Shown here: positions 1 to 7,864 of the stretch, piece by piece
How positions within the stretch are numbered: position 1 is the stretch's first letter
How the letters are laid out: each line of letters starts with the position of its first letter
Assembly: GCF_019744875.1 (NCBI RefSeq)
Contig: NZ_JAIETU010000004.1
Span: 1 to 64,000 of the forward strand
Length of the DNA stretch: 64,000 bases
Reading direction: 5' to 3'
Source: Hyphomicrobium sp.
GTDB taxonomy: Bacteria; Pseudomonadota; Alphaproteobacteria; Rhizobiales; Hyphomicrobiaceae
Position numbers and translations under genes: made by a program
The notes under the pieces: model-generated
What the model was told of the DNA's origin: nothing
The model's database searches: none
Seen by the model: only the letters and a program-made list of their open reading frames with translations

Positions 1-1014
1 CGTCGGTGGGACGAGTACCAGCGAACCCGCGAGCCGACCGAAGCTGAAAAGCTCGAGATGGACTACAAGCGCGCGCAGGCGGAAAAGCTGCGGCGAGACG
101 CGGCGGAAGCCGGCACAACTTACGGCAAGTCGGGATCCATCTTTCAAGGTCCGGACAGCAAGTTCTATAGCATCCAGTTTGGTGGTGACGGCAGCAGGGT
201 CATCCTGCCTCTCGAGGTGCCTGGACAGGGGCAGGCGTCGAGCGGCTCAGGGCCCGCGCAACCTCAGGCGCCTATGCCTCAAGAAGGCGCGGGTCGTTTT
301 GCGGCGCCAGGCATGTCCGCCGCACAGCCGCCGCCCATGCCTCTTACGCCGTCGCGCGGCGTCGATGTGGTAGGCGATCAAATGTACGACAAGGCAACAG
401 GCGCTCCTATCCGAGATGTAGGAGGAAATATCGCGCAAGCTGAGCGTCAGAAGACCTTGGGGGAGGGGCAGGCCAAGGGGCAGCTGGGACTCCCGAAGGC
501 GAAAACGGCGCTTGCCGACTACGAGATCAAGAGCCGCCTCGTGAATGATGAAATCGACCGCGCGATCTCTCAAGCGGGGCCGTGGACCACTGGCTTCGTC
601 GGCAACGTCGCCAGCTACGTCGCTGGAACGCCAGCGCACGACCTTTCAAAGACCCTTGTCGGCATTCAGTCAAACCTTGGGTTCGATACACTCCAGCAGA
701 TGCGCGAGAACTCTCCAACTGGCGGTGCACTCGGCTCGGTCACGGAACGCGAAATCGAGCTTCTGCAGTCGACGTGGGGCTCTCTCATGCAGTCCCAGAG
801 CGAATCGCAGTTCCGCTATAACCTAAATCGGCTCAAAGAGATCAAGCGGGAATACGCCGTTCTAAAGCGGCAGGCGTATAATGATGACGTCGCGCGCTTC
901 GGTGAGGGTAACGTGCCGAATCCGAATGGCACATCGGCTAGCCCGGCGCACGCCGGGGACGGCTGGACTGAAATCAACGGCGTTCGTATCAGAGAGAAGA
1001 TGGAGCAGCGCTGA
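1..1014 (+). CDS. Phage virion-associated protein, 5'-truncated
   Basis: The reading frame is open from the first base, so the true start lies left of the window; an in-frame ATG at 58 is probably internal. The visible part has a charged N-terminal stretch (many Lys/Arg/Glu), a Pro/Gln/Gly-rich linker, then a helical C-terminal half with the pattern GALGSVTEREIELLQSTWGS and an Arg/Lys-rich helix. This resembles minor structural or DNA-ejection proteins of tailed phages. The stop overlaps the next ATG (TGATG), so the two are translationally coupled. The precise function is not established; phage origin is inferred mainly from the downstream tail and lysis genes. Confidence 0.7.
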   Translation, partial: RRWDEYQRTREPTEAEKLEMDYKRAQAEKLRRDAAEAGTTYGKSGSIFQGPDSKFYSIQFGGDGSRVILPLEVPGQGQASSGSGPAQPQAPMPQEGAGRFAAPGMSAAQPPPMPLTPSRGVDVVGDQMYDKATGAPIRDVGGNIAQAERQKTLGEGQAKGQLGLPKAKTALADYEIKSRLVNDEIDRAISQAGPWTTGFVGNVASYVAGTPAHDLSKTLVGIQSNLGFDTLQQMRENSPTGGALGSVTEREIELLQSTWGSLMQSQSESQFRYNLNRLKEIKREYAVLKRQAYNDDVARFGEGNVPNPNGTSASPAHAGDGWTEINGVRIREKMEQR

Positions 1015-2720
1015 TGCCCGTTTTCGAGCTTCAGGACCCGGCGTCCGGAAAGACGTTCGAGGTCGAGGCCCCGGATGTCCAGGCGGCCGTTGGAGCGTTC
1101 AAGCAATTCAGCGGCCCGAAGCAGCAAGACCCCATGTCGTGGGGCCAGGCGGCTGGCACAGCCGTTTCTAACATTCCGGCCAGCGCTCAGCGGTTCGGTG
1201 AATCGATCTGGCATGCGGTGACGAACCCGGTTGAAACGGTGAGCAACATTGCCGAGGTGGGGTACGGCGCTGGTTCGAAAGCCGTCGGAGCGGCCGCCGA
1301 TGCTGTCGGTATCGACATGGACCAAGAAGCCAAGGCGAACCGTGAGGCCAAATTCAACGCTGTAAAAGACTTCTTTGCGGAACGTTACGGCGGCGAGGAG
1401 AATATCAAGCGCACCCTCGCGGAAGATCCGGTTGGCATGGCCGCGGATCTCGGCACCATCCTATCGGGCGGCACCGCAGTGGCGTCACGCATCCCTGGTG
1501 TGGCTTCGGCAGCATCAAAGGCAGGCCGGATCGCCGACACAGCGGTTAGCGCAACCGGCAGGCTCGAACAACCACTGCGGGCCGCTGGAAGCAAATCCGC
1601 TGCCATCGCGCGCGGCGTTTTGAACCCTGTCGAAGGCGCAATCAACGCGACGAAATTTGCCGGGAGGAATGTCGTCGCTCCGATCATTGGCACTATGACC
1701 GGCGCCGGTACCGAATCCGTCCGCGCTGCGGGCCAGGCAGGCGCTCAGGGAAACCGCGCGTTCCTTGAGAACATGCGCGGCCAAGCCGGTATCAACGACA
1801 CCATTGATATGGCCCAATCCGCCATGGGTCAGATCCGCAAAGAGCGCTCTGACGCCTACAAGGCGGGCATGGAGACCGTAAAGGCGAGCGACGCTCCGGT
1901 CAGTTACGCGCCGATCATGAAGTCGCTCTCGGAGGCTCATAAGAAAGCCTACTACCGCGACGTGCCGATCGATGACGTGGCAGCGAAGACGCTGGACGAG
2001 ATCCAAGGCAAGATCAATCAGTTCCGGGAGATTGAAAAGGCGTCCCCCGCGGACGTCTCATACCGGTCCGCAGAGGCGCTCGACGCCCTGAAGCAAGCCG
2101 TTGGCGAGATCCGGCAGCGGACAATGCCCAACACGAAGGCGCGCAGCGTTGCCGACGGCATTTACAACACGATCAAATCTGAGATTACCCGGCAGGTTCC
2201 TGAGTACGCCAAGACTATGAAGGCGTACTCGCAGGCGTCGGATCAGATCAATGATCTCTCCAAGACCTTCTCATTGGGCGAGCGCGCCGCGCCAGACACG
2301 ACGGCGCGTAAGCTCCAGTCGGTCATGCGCAACAACGTCAACACCAACTACGGCCGACGCACTCGGCTGATGGAAGAGTTGGCGCGCTACGAGCCTGATC
2401 TACCGGCTTCTCTAGCCGGTCAAGCGATGAGCAGCCCGACGCCGCGCGGCCTCCAAAGCCTGGCGGCCGTAGGCACTGGCCTCACTGGCCTCGGTGGCGC
2501 GACTGGCGTGGCAGCGGTCAATCCTATGTCGCTTGCTGCGCTGCCATTCATGTCGCCTCGCTTGATGGGCGAGGCAGCGTATGCCACCGGTACGGCCGGC
2601 CGCATGCTTGAATCTCTCTCGCGCAAAACGGGCCTCAGCAAAGAAGCGCTTGCACAGATCCTGCTAGGCGCTCGCGGCGCTGGTGAACTCAGTTCTGCAT
2701 CTGAATTGAGCGGCGAGTAG
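1014..2720 (+). CDS. Phage structural or ejection-type protein, 568 aa
   Basis: Starts at the ATG overlapping the previous stop by one base. The N-terminus (MPVFELQDPASGKTFEVEAP) looks like a small beta-rich tail or virion domain. The middle is Ala/Gly-rich and alternates with amphipathic helices; a Lys/Arg/Gln-rich helical region lies around residues 270-440. The C-terminus (about 475-555) is hydrophobic and Ala/Gly/Leu-rich, which would fit an ejected, membrane-interacting internal virion protein. No enzymatic motif is seen. Its last 32 bases overlap the 3' end of an antisense HNH-type gene. The virion role is inferred from composition and from the adjoining tail gene. Confidence 0.65.
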   Translation: MPVFELQDPASGKTFEVEAPDVQAAVGAFKQFSGPKQQDPMSWGQAAGTAVSNIPASAQRFGESIWHAVTNPVETVSNIAEVGYGAGSKAVGAAADAVGIDMDQEAKANREAKFNAVKDFFAERYGGEENIKRTLAEDPVGMAADLGTILSGGTAVASRIPGVASAASKAGRIADTAVSATGRLEQPLRAAGSKSAAIARGVLNPVEGAINATKFAGRNVVAPIIGTMTGAGTESVRAAGQAGAQGNRAFLENMRGQAGINDTIDMAQSAMGQIRKERSDAYKAGMETVKASDAPVSYAPIMKSLSEAHKKAYYRDVPIDDVAAKTLDEIQGKINQFREIEKASPADVSYRSAEALDALKQAVGEIRQRTMPNTKARSVADGIYNTIKSEITRQVPEYAKTMKAYSQASDQINDLSKTFSLGERAAPDTTARKLQSVMRNNVNTNYGRRTRLMEELARYEPDLPASLAGQAMSSPTPRGLQSLAAVGTGLTGLGGATGVAAVNPMSLAALPFMSPRLMGEAAYATGTAGRMLESLSRKTGLSKEALAQILLGARGAGELSSASELSGE

Positions 2721-3486
2721 CTCGGTAATCCCGCGCAGCATCACGCCTACAAAGGCGGCATACTCGCTGTTTGCCATTCCAATGAGTGTTCGCCTCGTCG
2801 AACAGATGACCCCGCTTACAGTGCGTCAGGGCCTTCAATCGTTCGCCGTTCGCCTTTCCACCCCTTGAGAGACCGGATAAGTCCATTTTGTGCTCTGGCG
2901 ACAGAACGGCTGACGCAGGCCACCCCATGTCTATCCGCCTCGTGATTGTGTTGTGGTGCACACCGGTCAACCTGGACCACTCTGCCACAGTGTGCGTCAC
3001 GCCATCCGAGGTGAAAGACCGATTGCAGCGCCGGTTATTTTGCTGAGTACGACGGCTAGCCCAAATGCAGTTCGACGTTGAGTATGGCCCGTCGTTGTTA
3101 CGACGTTCAATGGTGTAGCCGTCAGGCGGGTCTCCCATGTCGGCATGAAAGGCGGAGAACGTTCGCCATTCCGGCGCCAGTGTGATCCCGCGTCCGCCGT
3201 AGTGACAAAAGAAACGGGACTTCGGGTTCTCGCATCGCTGAACAATGCCGCACCATATTGAGTAACAGCGGCTCCTGCTCTTCCCGTGCTTCGTCGTGGC
3301 TTCACGCAACCTGCCTGATCGAGCGCTTGATAGCTCGGAATGAAGGCAACCGCAGGAGCGGGTTGCGCCGCTGCGAAGATGGTCAGCCCTGACCTCCTTT
3401 TTTGATCCGCAACTGCACATGCAAACAGCGTATCGGCCTCGCATGCCGATGACAGTTAGCCGCGTGAACACATCACCTTTTTGCAT
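2689..3486 (-). CDS. HNH-type (homing-like) endonuclease, antisense to phage late genes
   Basis: 265 aa. The ATG at 3486 has GGAGG six bases upstream; an in-frame TTG at 3516 is less likely. Parts in order: an N-terminal Cys cluster (CMCSCGSKKEV then SCGC, about residues 20-48); a core with YGGRGI, ERRNNDGPYSTSNCIWA and RRTQQNNRR (about 85-150), the pattern of phage HNH nucleases; a helix-turn-helix-like stretch VAEWSRLTGVHHNTITRRI (about 165-185); and a C-terminal zinc motif HCKRGH...CRLC (about 220-250). It lies opposite in strand to the flanking structural genes and between them, as expected for a selfish homing endonuclease. Classical homing activity is an inference. Confidence 0.75.
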   Translation of the reverse strand: MQKGDVFTRLTVIGMRGRYAVCMCSCGSKKEVRADHLRSGATRSCGCLHSELSSARSGRLREATTKHGKSRSRCYSIWCGIVQRCENPKSRFFCHYGGRGITLAPEWRTFSAFHADMGDPPDGYTIERRNNDGPYSTSNCIWASRRTQQNNRRCNRSFTSDGVTHTVAEWSRLTGVHHNTITRRIDMGWPASAVLSPEHKMDLSGLSRGGKANGERLKALTHCKRGHLFDEANTHWNGKQRVCRLCRRDAARDYRATRRSIQMQN

Positions 3487-3515
3487 TGCGCGCCTCCATG
3501 TGGCCGTAGCATGCA

Positions 3516-4352
3516 ATGGAATTGGAGGACGGTCAATTGTCTTTTAATGGTTCCGGGACGTTTCAGCGCGTCCACTCTTGGACTGCAGACCGCTCCAACG
3601 GCATCAAGGTGCGCTCAGATCGAATGGACGCCGAAGACGACGGCTTCGCCGCGGGTCTCTCCAACTGCATTGCTCGCGACGGGCAGTCCACGATTACCGC
3701 CGACATTCCATTCAACAACAAGAAGATCACGGCGCTGGCCGACGCCACGGGAGATACGCACGCGCTCAACCGACAAACGGCGGATGGGCGCTATTCGCGC
3801 AACGCAAACGATCTCCCCAACGAGACGGCTTTCGCCACTGATGACGAGATCTCGTTCTGGGACGCGTCCGCGGGCGCCAACAAGGCGATGGCCTATTCGG
3901 CGCTGCGCGCACTGCTCGGTTTCCCGACAGGGACTAAGATGCTGTTTCAGCAGACAGCGGCGCCGACGGGCTGGACCAAAGACACCACCCACAACAACAA
4001 GGCGCTTCGCATCGTAAACGGCACGGCATCGACCGGTGGCACCACGGCATTCACGACCGTGTTCGGAGACCGCACGCTGACGCAGGCCAACCTTCCGAGC
4101 TACACGTTGCCGAACACGCTCGGGCACAACATCGCACTGTCCGGGGACACTACGTTAATCCGGCGCAGCGGTGGCAATACGATTGGTGGCCCTGGCAGCG
4201 GCGGCGGATTGTCCGACATCTTGCGCGCAACGGACACCACAACGCTCGGCATCACAGGTGGGATTACCGGATCTGTTACTTCCGGCGGCTCAGGCACAGC
4301 GCTTGATTTCGCCGTGCAGTATGTCGACGTCATCATCGCCACGAAGGACTAG
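3516..4352 (+). CDS. Phage tail fibre / tail collar-like protein
   Basis: 278 aa from the ATG at 3516. A TTG at 3537 is a serious alternative because GGAGG lies eight bases before it and the product would start at the family-like SFNGSGTF. The N-terminal part (FNGSGTF, RSDRMDAEDDGFAAGLSNCI, DGQSTITADIPFNNKKIT) is typical of short phage tail-fibre N-termini. The C-terminal half has the PTGTKMLFQQTAAPTGWTKD pattern of tail-collar/fibre proteins, followed by a Gly/Thr/Ser-rich tip. It probably forms the trimeric receptor-binding fibre. Gene order (structural, fibre, lysis) supports this. Confidence 0.8.
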   Translation: MELEDGQLSFNGSGTFQRVHSWTADRSNGIKVRSDRMDAEDDGFAAGLSNCIARDGQSTITADIPFNNKKITALADATGDTHALNRQTADGRYSRNANDLPNETAFATDDEISFWDASAGANKAMAYSALRALLGFPTGTKMLFQQTAAPTGWTKDTTHNNKALRIVNGTASTGGTTAFTTVFGDRTLTQANLPSYTLPNTLGHNIALSGDTTLIRRSGGNTIGGPGSGGGLSDILRATDTTTLGITGGITGSVTSGGSGTALDFAVQYVDVIIATKD

Positions 4353-4355
4353 CGC

Positions 4356-4664
4356 ATGCTCCCAGATGAAAAGGTGATGTGCCACCACACGGGGTTCGAG
4401 AAGTCGTGCTTCGACATGGTGACGCGGTGCAAGTGCAGGAAGTGGGTTCAGGTCCACGGAGCGAACCCACAGACTGGCGACATCGTGAGCAGGTGGGAGT
4501 GCGTAGACGCGCTGATGCCGATGCTGATGATTGAGAATTCGCAACAGCAGCGGCAGACCGGCGCCGCGGTGGAATCGTTCCGCAACGAGATGGTGAGGGC
4601 AAACGAGGTCGCCGGGCTCATCGACGCGCCCCGGCGCCAGGCTCTCGTCGAGGGTGCGCGGTGA
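4356..4664 (+). CDS. Small phage protein, Cys/His-containing, unknown function
   Basis: 102 aa starting three bases after the tail-fibre stop. The N-terminal half has a Cys/His set (MCHHTGF, SCFDMVTRCKCRKW) that could bind a metal; the C-terminal half is helical with several Gln/Arg/Glu residues. The stop overlaps the next start as GTGA, so the genes are co-translated. The position between tail fibre and endolysin is common for small accessory genes. No function is recognised. Confidence 0.65.
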   Translation: MLPDEKVMCHHTGFEKSCFDMVTRCKCRKWVQVHGANPQTGDIVSRWECVDALMPMLMIENSQQQRQTGAAVESFRNEMVRANEVAGLIDAPRRQALVEGAR

Positions 4665-5059
4665 AGGTCTCCATCCAGCACGACATGGCGGAAGACGAGT
4701 TCGCCAAGCGCTTTGGCGGGTTGGCGGCGGCCGGCTACGACGAGGCCCACGCGGCGCTACTTCGCGCTCAGGGCATCAAGCCGGTCAGCGTGGAGACGGT
4801 GTACGGCACGAGTGTGCCTCAAGTGCCGGCCGTCGTTGAAACGCAGGCTGTCGTCCCCTATTCGCCGCCGGCGGAGCCGACCGATCTTGCCCCACTGTAC
4901 GGCCTGCTGGTGCAAATGGCTGACATGCTGACAGAGACGCGCGAACGCCTCGAGGCGCGGATCGTCGATCAGGAAAAGGTCAACCAATTTTTGGTGACGA
5001 AACTCGAAGTGATCGAGCAGATCGACATCACCCTCTTGGACGAACGAAAGGCGGGCTGA
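4661..5059 (+). CDS. Small phage protein with C-terminal coiled coil, unknown function
   Basis: 132 aa from a GTG at 4661 that overlaps the preceding TGA by four bases. The N-terminal 50 residues look globular (KVSIQHDMAEDEFAKRFGGL), followed by a Pro/Val-rich linker and a C-terminal helix of about 55 residues with heptad-like Leu/Ile/Met spacing, suggesting a coiled coil. It belongs to the late-gene transcription unit. No known domain was recognised. Confidence 0.6.
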   Translation: MKVSIQHDMAEDEFAKRFGGLAAAGYDEAHAALLRAQGIKPVSVETVYGTSVPQVPAVVETQAVVPYSPPAEPTDLAPLYGLLVQMADMLTETRERLEARIVDQEKVNQFLVTKLEVIEQIDITLLDERKAG

Positions 5060-5105
5060 GCCATGATGTTGCCGGGCGCTGTCGGCGCGGGCTCATCATG
5101 TCGCT

Positions 5106-5297
5106 CTACTTCGGTGGAATGTCGCGCTGAACGTACTTCTGGCAGGTCCACCGCACGAGTTTCATGTCGTCGGGCATGAACGTCTTCACGGCGGCAGCGT
5201 AGCGTTCGCATTCTGGGACCGAACGGAATTCTTCAGTCCGAGTCCGCTCCTGACCGTCTAGGAGCACCGTCAAAATGAGCGTCGCGCCAAAATCCAT
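5106..5297 (-). CDS. Small hypothetical protein, antisense before the endolysin
   Basis: 63 aa. The ATG at 5297 is preceded on the minus strand by AAGGAG about ten bases upstream, and the product begins MDFGATLILTVLLDGQERTR with a hydrophobic start and ends CQKYVQRDIPPK. It faces left between the rightward small genes and the endolysin, and its start lies 41 bases before the endolysin ATG. The two Cys and short length resemble small exported or membrane-anchored accessory proteins. Function unknown; the good ribosome site is the main support. Confidence 0.55.
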   Translation of the reverse strand: MDFGATLILTVLLDGQERTRTEEFRSVPECERYAAAVKTFMPDDMKLVRWTCQKYVQRDIPPK

Positions 5298-5337
5298 ATC
5301 GCAATCACTCCTTGATGATTCAGGCGAGAGAAAGACC

Positions 5338-6030
5338 ATGATCCTGAACGAACGATCGCTCAAGAACCTCGAAGGTGTCCATGCCGATCTCGTGCGCGTT
5401 GTGCACCGGGCGGCGGAGATCTGCTCTGTGCCATTCGTCGTGACGGAGGGCCTTCGCAACCTCAAGCGCCAGAAGGAGCTCAAGGCGGCCGGCAAGAGCT
5501 GGACGCTCGACAGTAGGCATTTGACTGGCCATGCCGTCGACGTCGTGGACGCAAACGACTTCAAATACGACATCCCGGATCTGACCAAGATCGCCGCTGC
5601 GATGAAGCAGGCGTCACGAGAGCTCGATATCCCGATTGTCTGGGGTGGGGATTGGAAACAGCGGGACACGCCGCACTTCGAGCTCGACAGGAAGGTCTAC
5701 CCGGCGAGCGGCATCAGCCTGACGGCGAAGGCTACGGAAATCGCGTCCAAGGTCATCACCTCCAGGCCGGTTCTGACGGTGGCCACTGGTGGTACGGCCG
5801 CGAAGGTGGCCTCGGCACCGGCCTCCACACCAGTTCCAGACCCGGCTCCTGCCGTCGCACTGCCGAGCCCGCCCGATACCTCGTGGCTCACCGGCTGGAA
5901 GGGTACTGGAACCACCCTCGCCGACATCGGAAGCTGGGCCTGGGCCAACCCGCTCATCACGCTCGGCCTCGCTGCGTGGATCCTCGCAGCCATGTACCTC
6001 GTGCCCAAGATCACGAGGAAGGCGACATGA
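5338..6030 (+). CDS. Endolysin, M15 peptidase (VanY / L-Ala-D-Glu type) with C-terminal membrane segment
   Basis: 230 aa; ATG at 5338 with GAGAG upstream (an in-frame ATG at 5275 has no such site and overlaps the antisense gene). Residues 1-120 form an M15 domain with the zinc motif SxHxxGxAxD: S59, H61, G64, A66, D68, plus WGGDW (102-106) and the third ligand H113 in DTPHFEL. It should cut peptidoglycan cross-links for host lysis. A Pro/Ala linker (about 150-195) joins it to a single transmembrane helix (about 208-225) and a Lys/Arg tail, an unusual anchor for an endolysin. Its stop overlaps the next ATG (ATGA). Confidence 0.85.
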   Translation: MILNERSLKNLEGVHADLVRVVHRAAEICSVPFVVTEGLRNLKRQKELKAAGKSWTLDSRHLTGHAVDVVDANDFKYDIPDLTKIAAAMKQASRELDIPIVWGGDWKQRDTPHFELDRKVYPASGISLTAKATEIASKVITSRPVLTVATGGTAAKVASAPASTPVPDPAPAVALPSPPDTSWLTGWKGTGTTLADIGSWAWANPLITLGLAAWILAAMYLVPKITRKAT

Positions 6031-6269
6031 TCAATCTAGGCCTCGACAAGCTCATCCTCCCGGCGCTCATCGGCGGCGGGGTGCTCATCTTCCTCGGTAT
6101 CTTTGCGTATGACCAACGCCAGCGCGGCGCCGAGAAGGCAGTCGCAAAGATCGAAAGGAAAGACAATGCCGCGGCTCAACACATTCGCAAGGCTGACGCT
6201 CTGTCTCGCGCTGCCCAGCCTGGGCGGGTGCGCGGGCTGGTTCGAGACCCAAACTCCGTCTCTGAGTGA
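6027..6269 (+). CDS. Rz-like inner-membrane spanin
   Basis: 80 aa. Starts at an ATGA overlap with the endolysin. One N-terminal transmembrane helix (LILPALIGGGVLIFLGIFAY, residues 8-27) is followed by a charged periplasmic stretch. It is probably the inner-membrane half of a spanin pair, because a lipoprotein gene in another frame starts inside it at 6166, the classic nested Rz/Rz1 arrangement. The sequence itself has little family signal; the call rests on topology and gene order. Confidence 0.6.
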   Translation: MINLGLDKLILPALIGGGVLIFLGIFAYDQRQRGAEKAVAKIERKDNAAAQHIRKADALSRAAQPGRVRGLVRDPNSVSE

Positions 6270-6474
6270 CGGCAAGGCGGTGAGCGAGCTTCTGAAGCCG
6301 GTCCCGGTTTACGACAAGGCTCCGTGCTGGATGCAGAAGGAATGGAGCGCCGACAACACCCGCAAGGAAGCGGCCGGCGGGGGCAAGAAGGTGTTTGCAC
6401 CACCGTGCGTGTACGACAAAAAAGAAGCTCCGAAACCAGTGCCCGCGTCAGAACCCGACCAGAAAACCTCGTGA
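6166..6474 (+). CDS. Rz1-like outer-membrane lipoprotein (o-spanin)
   Basis: 102 aa from the ATG at 6166 (GGAAAG upstream); it overlaps the previous gene by 104 bases in another frame. The signal peptide MPRLNTFARLTLCLALPSL ends in a lipobox LGGC with Cys near residue 22. The mature part is rich in Pro, Lys and Glu and has two further Cys. Lipobox, nesting in an upstream membrane-protein gene and position after the endolysin fit the o-spanin that completes lysis by outer-membrane disruption. It is longer than the coliphage lambda Rz1. Confidence 0.65.
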   Translation: MPRLNTFARLTLCLALPSLGGCAGWFETQTPSLSDGKAVSELLKPVPVYDKAPCWMQKEWSADNTRKEAAGGGKKVFAPPCVYDKKEAPKPVPASEPDQKTS

Positions 6475-6514
6475 GGTAAACTCATGCTCGCGCGCACCCC
6501 AGGGGCGGATATCC

Positions 6515-6796
6515 ATGAACACACGACGCCCGAACCAAGACCCGACGCATCGGAACGATTGGCAGCAGTCGTGGATTTCCTTGCAAGGCCAGGCGCAATT
6601 CCTGCTCGGCAACCTGTCGGGGAGAGTGGACGGCCTAGAGCGGAGGGTGACGGTGCTGGAAGACAGAAAGCCCCGATGGTGGCACGGCCTTCCGTGGGTC
6701 CAACTGCTGGGCATGTTGGTGCTGACAGTGCTCGGTCTCACCGGAGCCATCAGCCCGTCAGAAACCAAAGAGTACGCGCAACATATTCTCCGGTGA
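6515..6796 (+). CDS. Small phage membrane protein, holin candidate
   Basis: 93 aa from the ATG at 6515, with AGGGG about nine bases upstream. The N-terminal half is polar and partly coiled (LSGRVDGLERRVTVLEDR), followed by RWWHG and a single transmembrane helix (WVQLLGMLVLTVLGLTGAI) and a short C-tail. One membrane helix next to an endolysin and spanin cassette fits a holin or a holin-associated protein, but no family motif is recognised. The stop overlaps the next tiny gene as TGATG. Confidence 0.5.
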   Translation: MNTRRPNQDPTHRNDWQQSWISLQGQAQFLLGNLSGRVDGLERRVTVLEDRKPRWWHGLPWVQLLGMLVLTVLGLTGAISPSETKEYAQHILR

Positions 6797-6864
6797 TGCG
6801 GGTGGGCTGGGCTCTCGTCACGCTGATTTGCGTGGTCGGGATTGTTCGTGTGATCGTGGCTTAA
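6796..6864 (+). CDS. Possible 22-residue transmembrane micropeptide
   Basis: The ATG at 6796 overlaps the stop of the holin-candidate gene (TGATG) and the frame ends at a TAA at 6862. The predicted peptide is almost entirely a transmembrane helix (WALVTLICVVGIVRVIV). Coupling and composition suggest a real lysis-region micropeptide, but a frame this short can arise by chance and there is no independent ribosome site. Confidence 0.3.
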   Translation: MRVGWALVTLICVVGIVRVIVA

Positions 6865-6869
6865 TCTGT

Positions 6870-6888
6870 TCTGTTCCCTTCCTGCGGG
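6870..6888. repeat. Copy 1 of a 19-bp exact repeat in the leftward phage cluster
   Basis: The 19 bases tctgttcccttcctgcggg recur exactly at 7865-7883. Read on the minus strand the core is CCCGCAGGAAGGGAACAGA, which contains an SD-like AGGAAGG, similar to the leader sequences before several leftward genes here. This copy lies just beyond the end of the last leftward gene and has no start codon behind it. Confidence 0.6.
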
Positions 6889-6889
6889 A

Positions 6890-7144
6890 TTAAGAGGGGG
6901 CTACCTTATTCGACGTGCTAAGGCGATGCAGATTCTCGACCAGGGCATTGCACTGCCGGACCGCTTGGTCGCGCTCTGCCCGTAAGGTTTCAATCTCTTC
7001 TTCTGCCCACGCTATAGCCGCTGCGTCTCTGTCAGAGCGAGCGTTTTTGCGGGCGCACGTCAGGGCGAAAATCCTGTCGTCGTCTTGCTCGTTGTAGGGC
7101 GAGATGTCCATTGCCGTCCCTCTTCCTGAGGGATTATCTTTCAT
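6890..7144 (-). CDS. Small phage protein, coiled-coil region, unknown function
   Basis: 84 aa from the ATG at 7144, which overlaps the upstream gene's stop as ATGA. An internal ATG at 7111 has a good site (AGAGGGA about five bases upstream) and gives 73 aa, so both starts are possible. The product contains a Glu/Arg/Ala-rich helix (IAWAEEEIETLRAERDQAVR) likely to form a coiled coil. Last gene of a five-gene leftward run. No domain recognised. Confidence 0.55.
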   Translation of the reverse strand: MKDNPSGRGTAMDISPYNEQDDDRIFALTCARKNARSDRDAAAIAWAEEEIETLRAERDQAVRQCNALVENLHRLSTSNKVAPS

Positions 7145-7626
7145 ACGTCGTCAACGGTCAGGAAGTTACGTCCTCGCTCTCGGTAGTCCCCAGTTCCTCC
7201 GCACCATGCGCAATCGATCTCTCCGCCCGAGGCGCGGTCGCCAAACGTTCCAGCGCCCTCGCAATGCGGGCAGAGTTTAACACCCAAATCCGAGACTGGC
7301 GCGCGGAGCGCCGCACGTATGGGGGCGCCACCCTTTTCAAAGTGCCACCGTATTTCGTCCAACGTGGGGCCCATCATCGACGGATCGAAGTTCGCATCCG
7401 CGTATCTAGCCAGCAATTCGCGAACGAAGGTGACATCCGCTTCGAGCGCCGCAATGCGTGATGCGGCCGCTCGTTCAAGCTCAGACGGCGTATTTTCCCA
7501 ATAGGTAACGTCCTGGCCGGCAGAGAACCAACTCACCCGATTGAGCGATAGGCGTTCCGTCGGCGTTGCTGCGTCCCACGCGGCCCGAAGTTCCTCCGCG
7601 CGTTGTTCTGAAATCTCAGTCGCCAT
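7141..7626 (-). CDS. Phage protein with C-terminal CxxCxGxG-type zinc motif
   Basis: 161 aa. The C-terminal part has two Cys knuckles, CPHCEGAGTFGD and CAWCGGTGDY (about residues 118-147), like the DnaJ-type zinc-ribbon repeat; the N-terminal part is helical with Trp/Arg/Glu residues. Such knuckles occur in many short phage early or accessory proteins. The stop overlaps the next gene's ATG. A specific role is not known. Confidence 0.6.
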   Translation of the reverse strand: MATEISEQRAEELRAAWDAATPTERLSLNRVSWFSAGQDVTYWENTPSELERAAASRIAALEADVTFVRELLARYADANFDPSMMGPTLDEIRWHFEKGGAPIRAALRAPVSDLGVKLCPHCEGAGTFGDRASGGEIDCAWCGGTGDYRERGRNFLTVDDV

Positions 7627-7632
7627 CTCTCC

Positions 7633-7842
7633 TCACCCTTTCCTTAGGCTGTCATCGGCTAGTTCCGCGACAAGCTTTGCGTGCTCGTCATCGCTGCACG
7701 AGTAGACCAAATCACAGTCGGATAGCTTGGCCTCGCCGGGCGGCCACCCGCACCATGACAAGCGGTCTTCCTCCGGCTTGACGCAGCGGACAACCCACTT
7801 CTCGCCGGTCGGCTTGTGCAGGACATGGTCGCCTGTTCGCAT
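7633..7842 (-). CDS. Conserved short phage protein, unknown function
   Basis: 69 aa; ATG at 7842 with AGGAG about nine bases upstream (minus strand). The sequence (GDHVLHKPTGEKWVVRCVKP, then WCGWPPGEAKLSDCDLV) looks like a small beta-barrel fold and resembles short proteins I know from other alphaproteobacterial phages. The stop lies six bases before the next gene, so it belongs to the leftward operon. Function not established. Confidence 0.6.
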   Translation of the reverse strand: MRTGDHVLHKPTGEKWVVRCVKPEEDRLSWCGWPPGEAKLSDCDLVYSCSDDEHAKLVAELADDSLRKG

Positions 7843-7864
7843 CTCGTCGTCTCCTATGTAGTCG

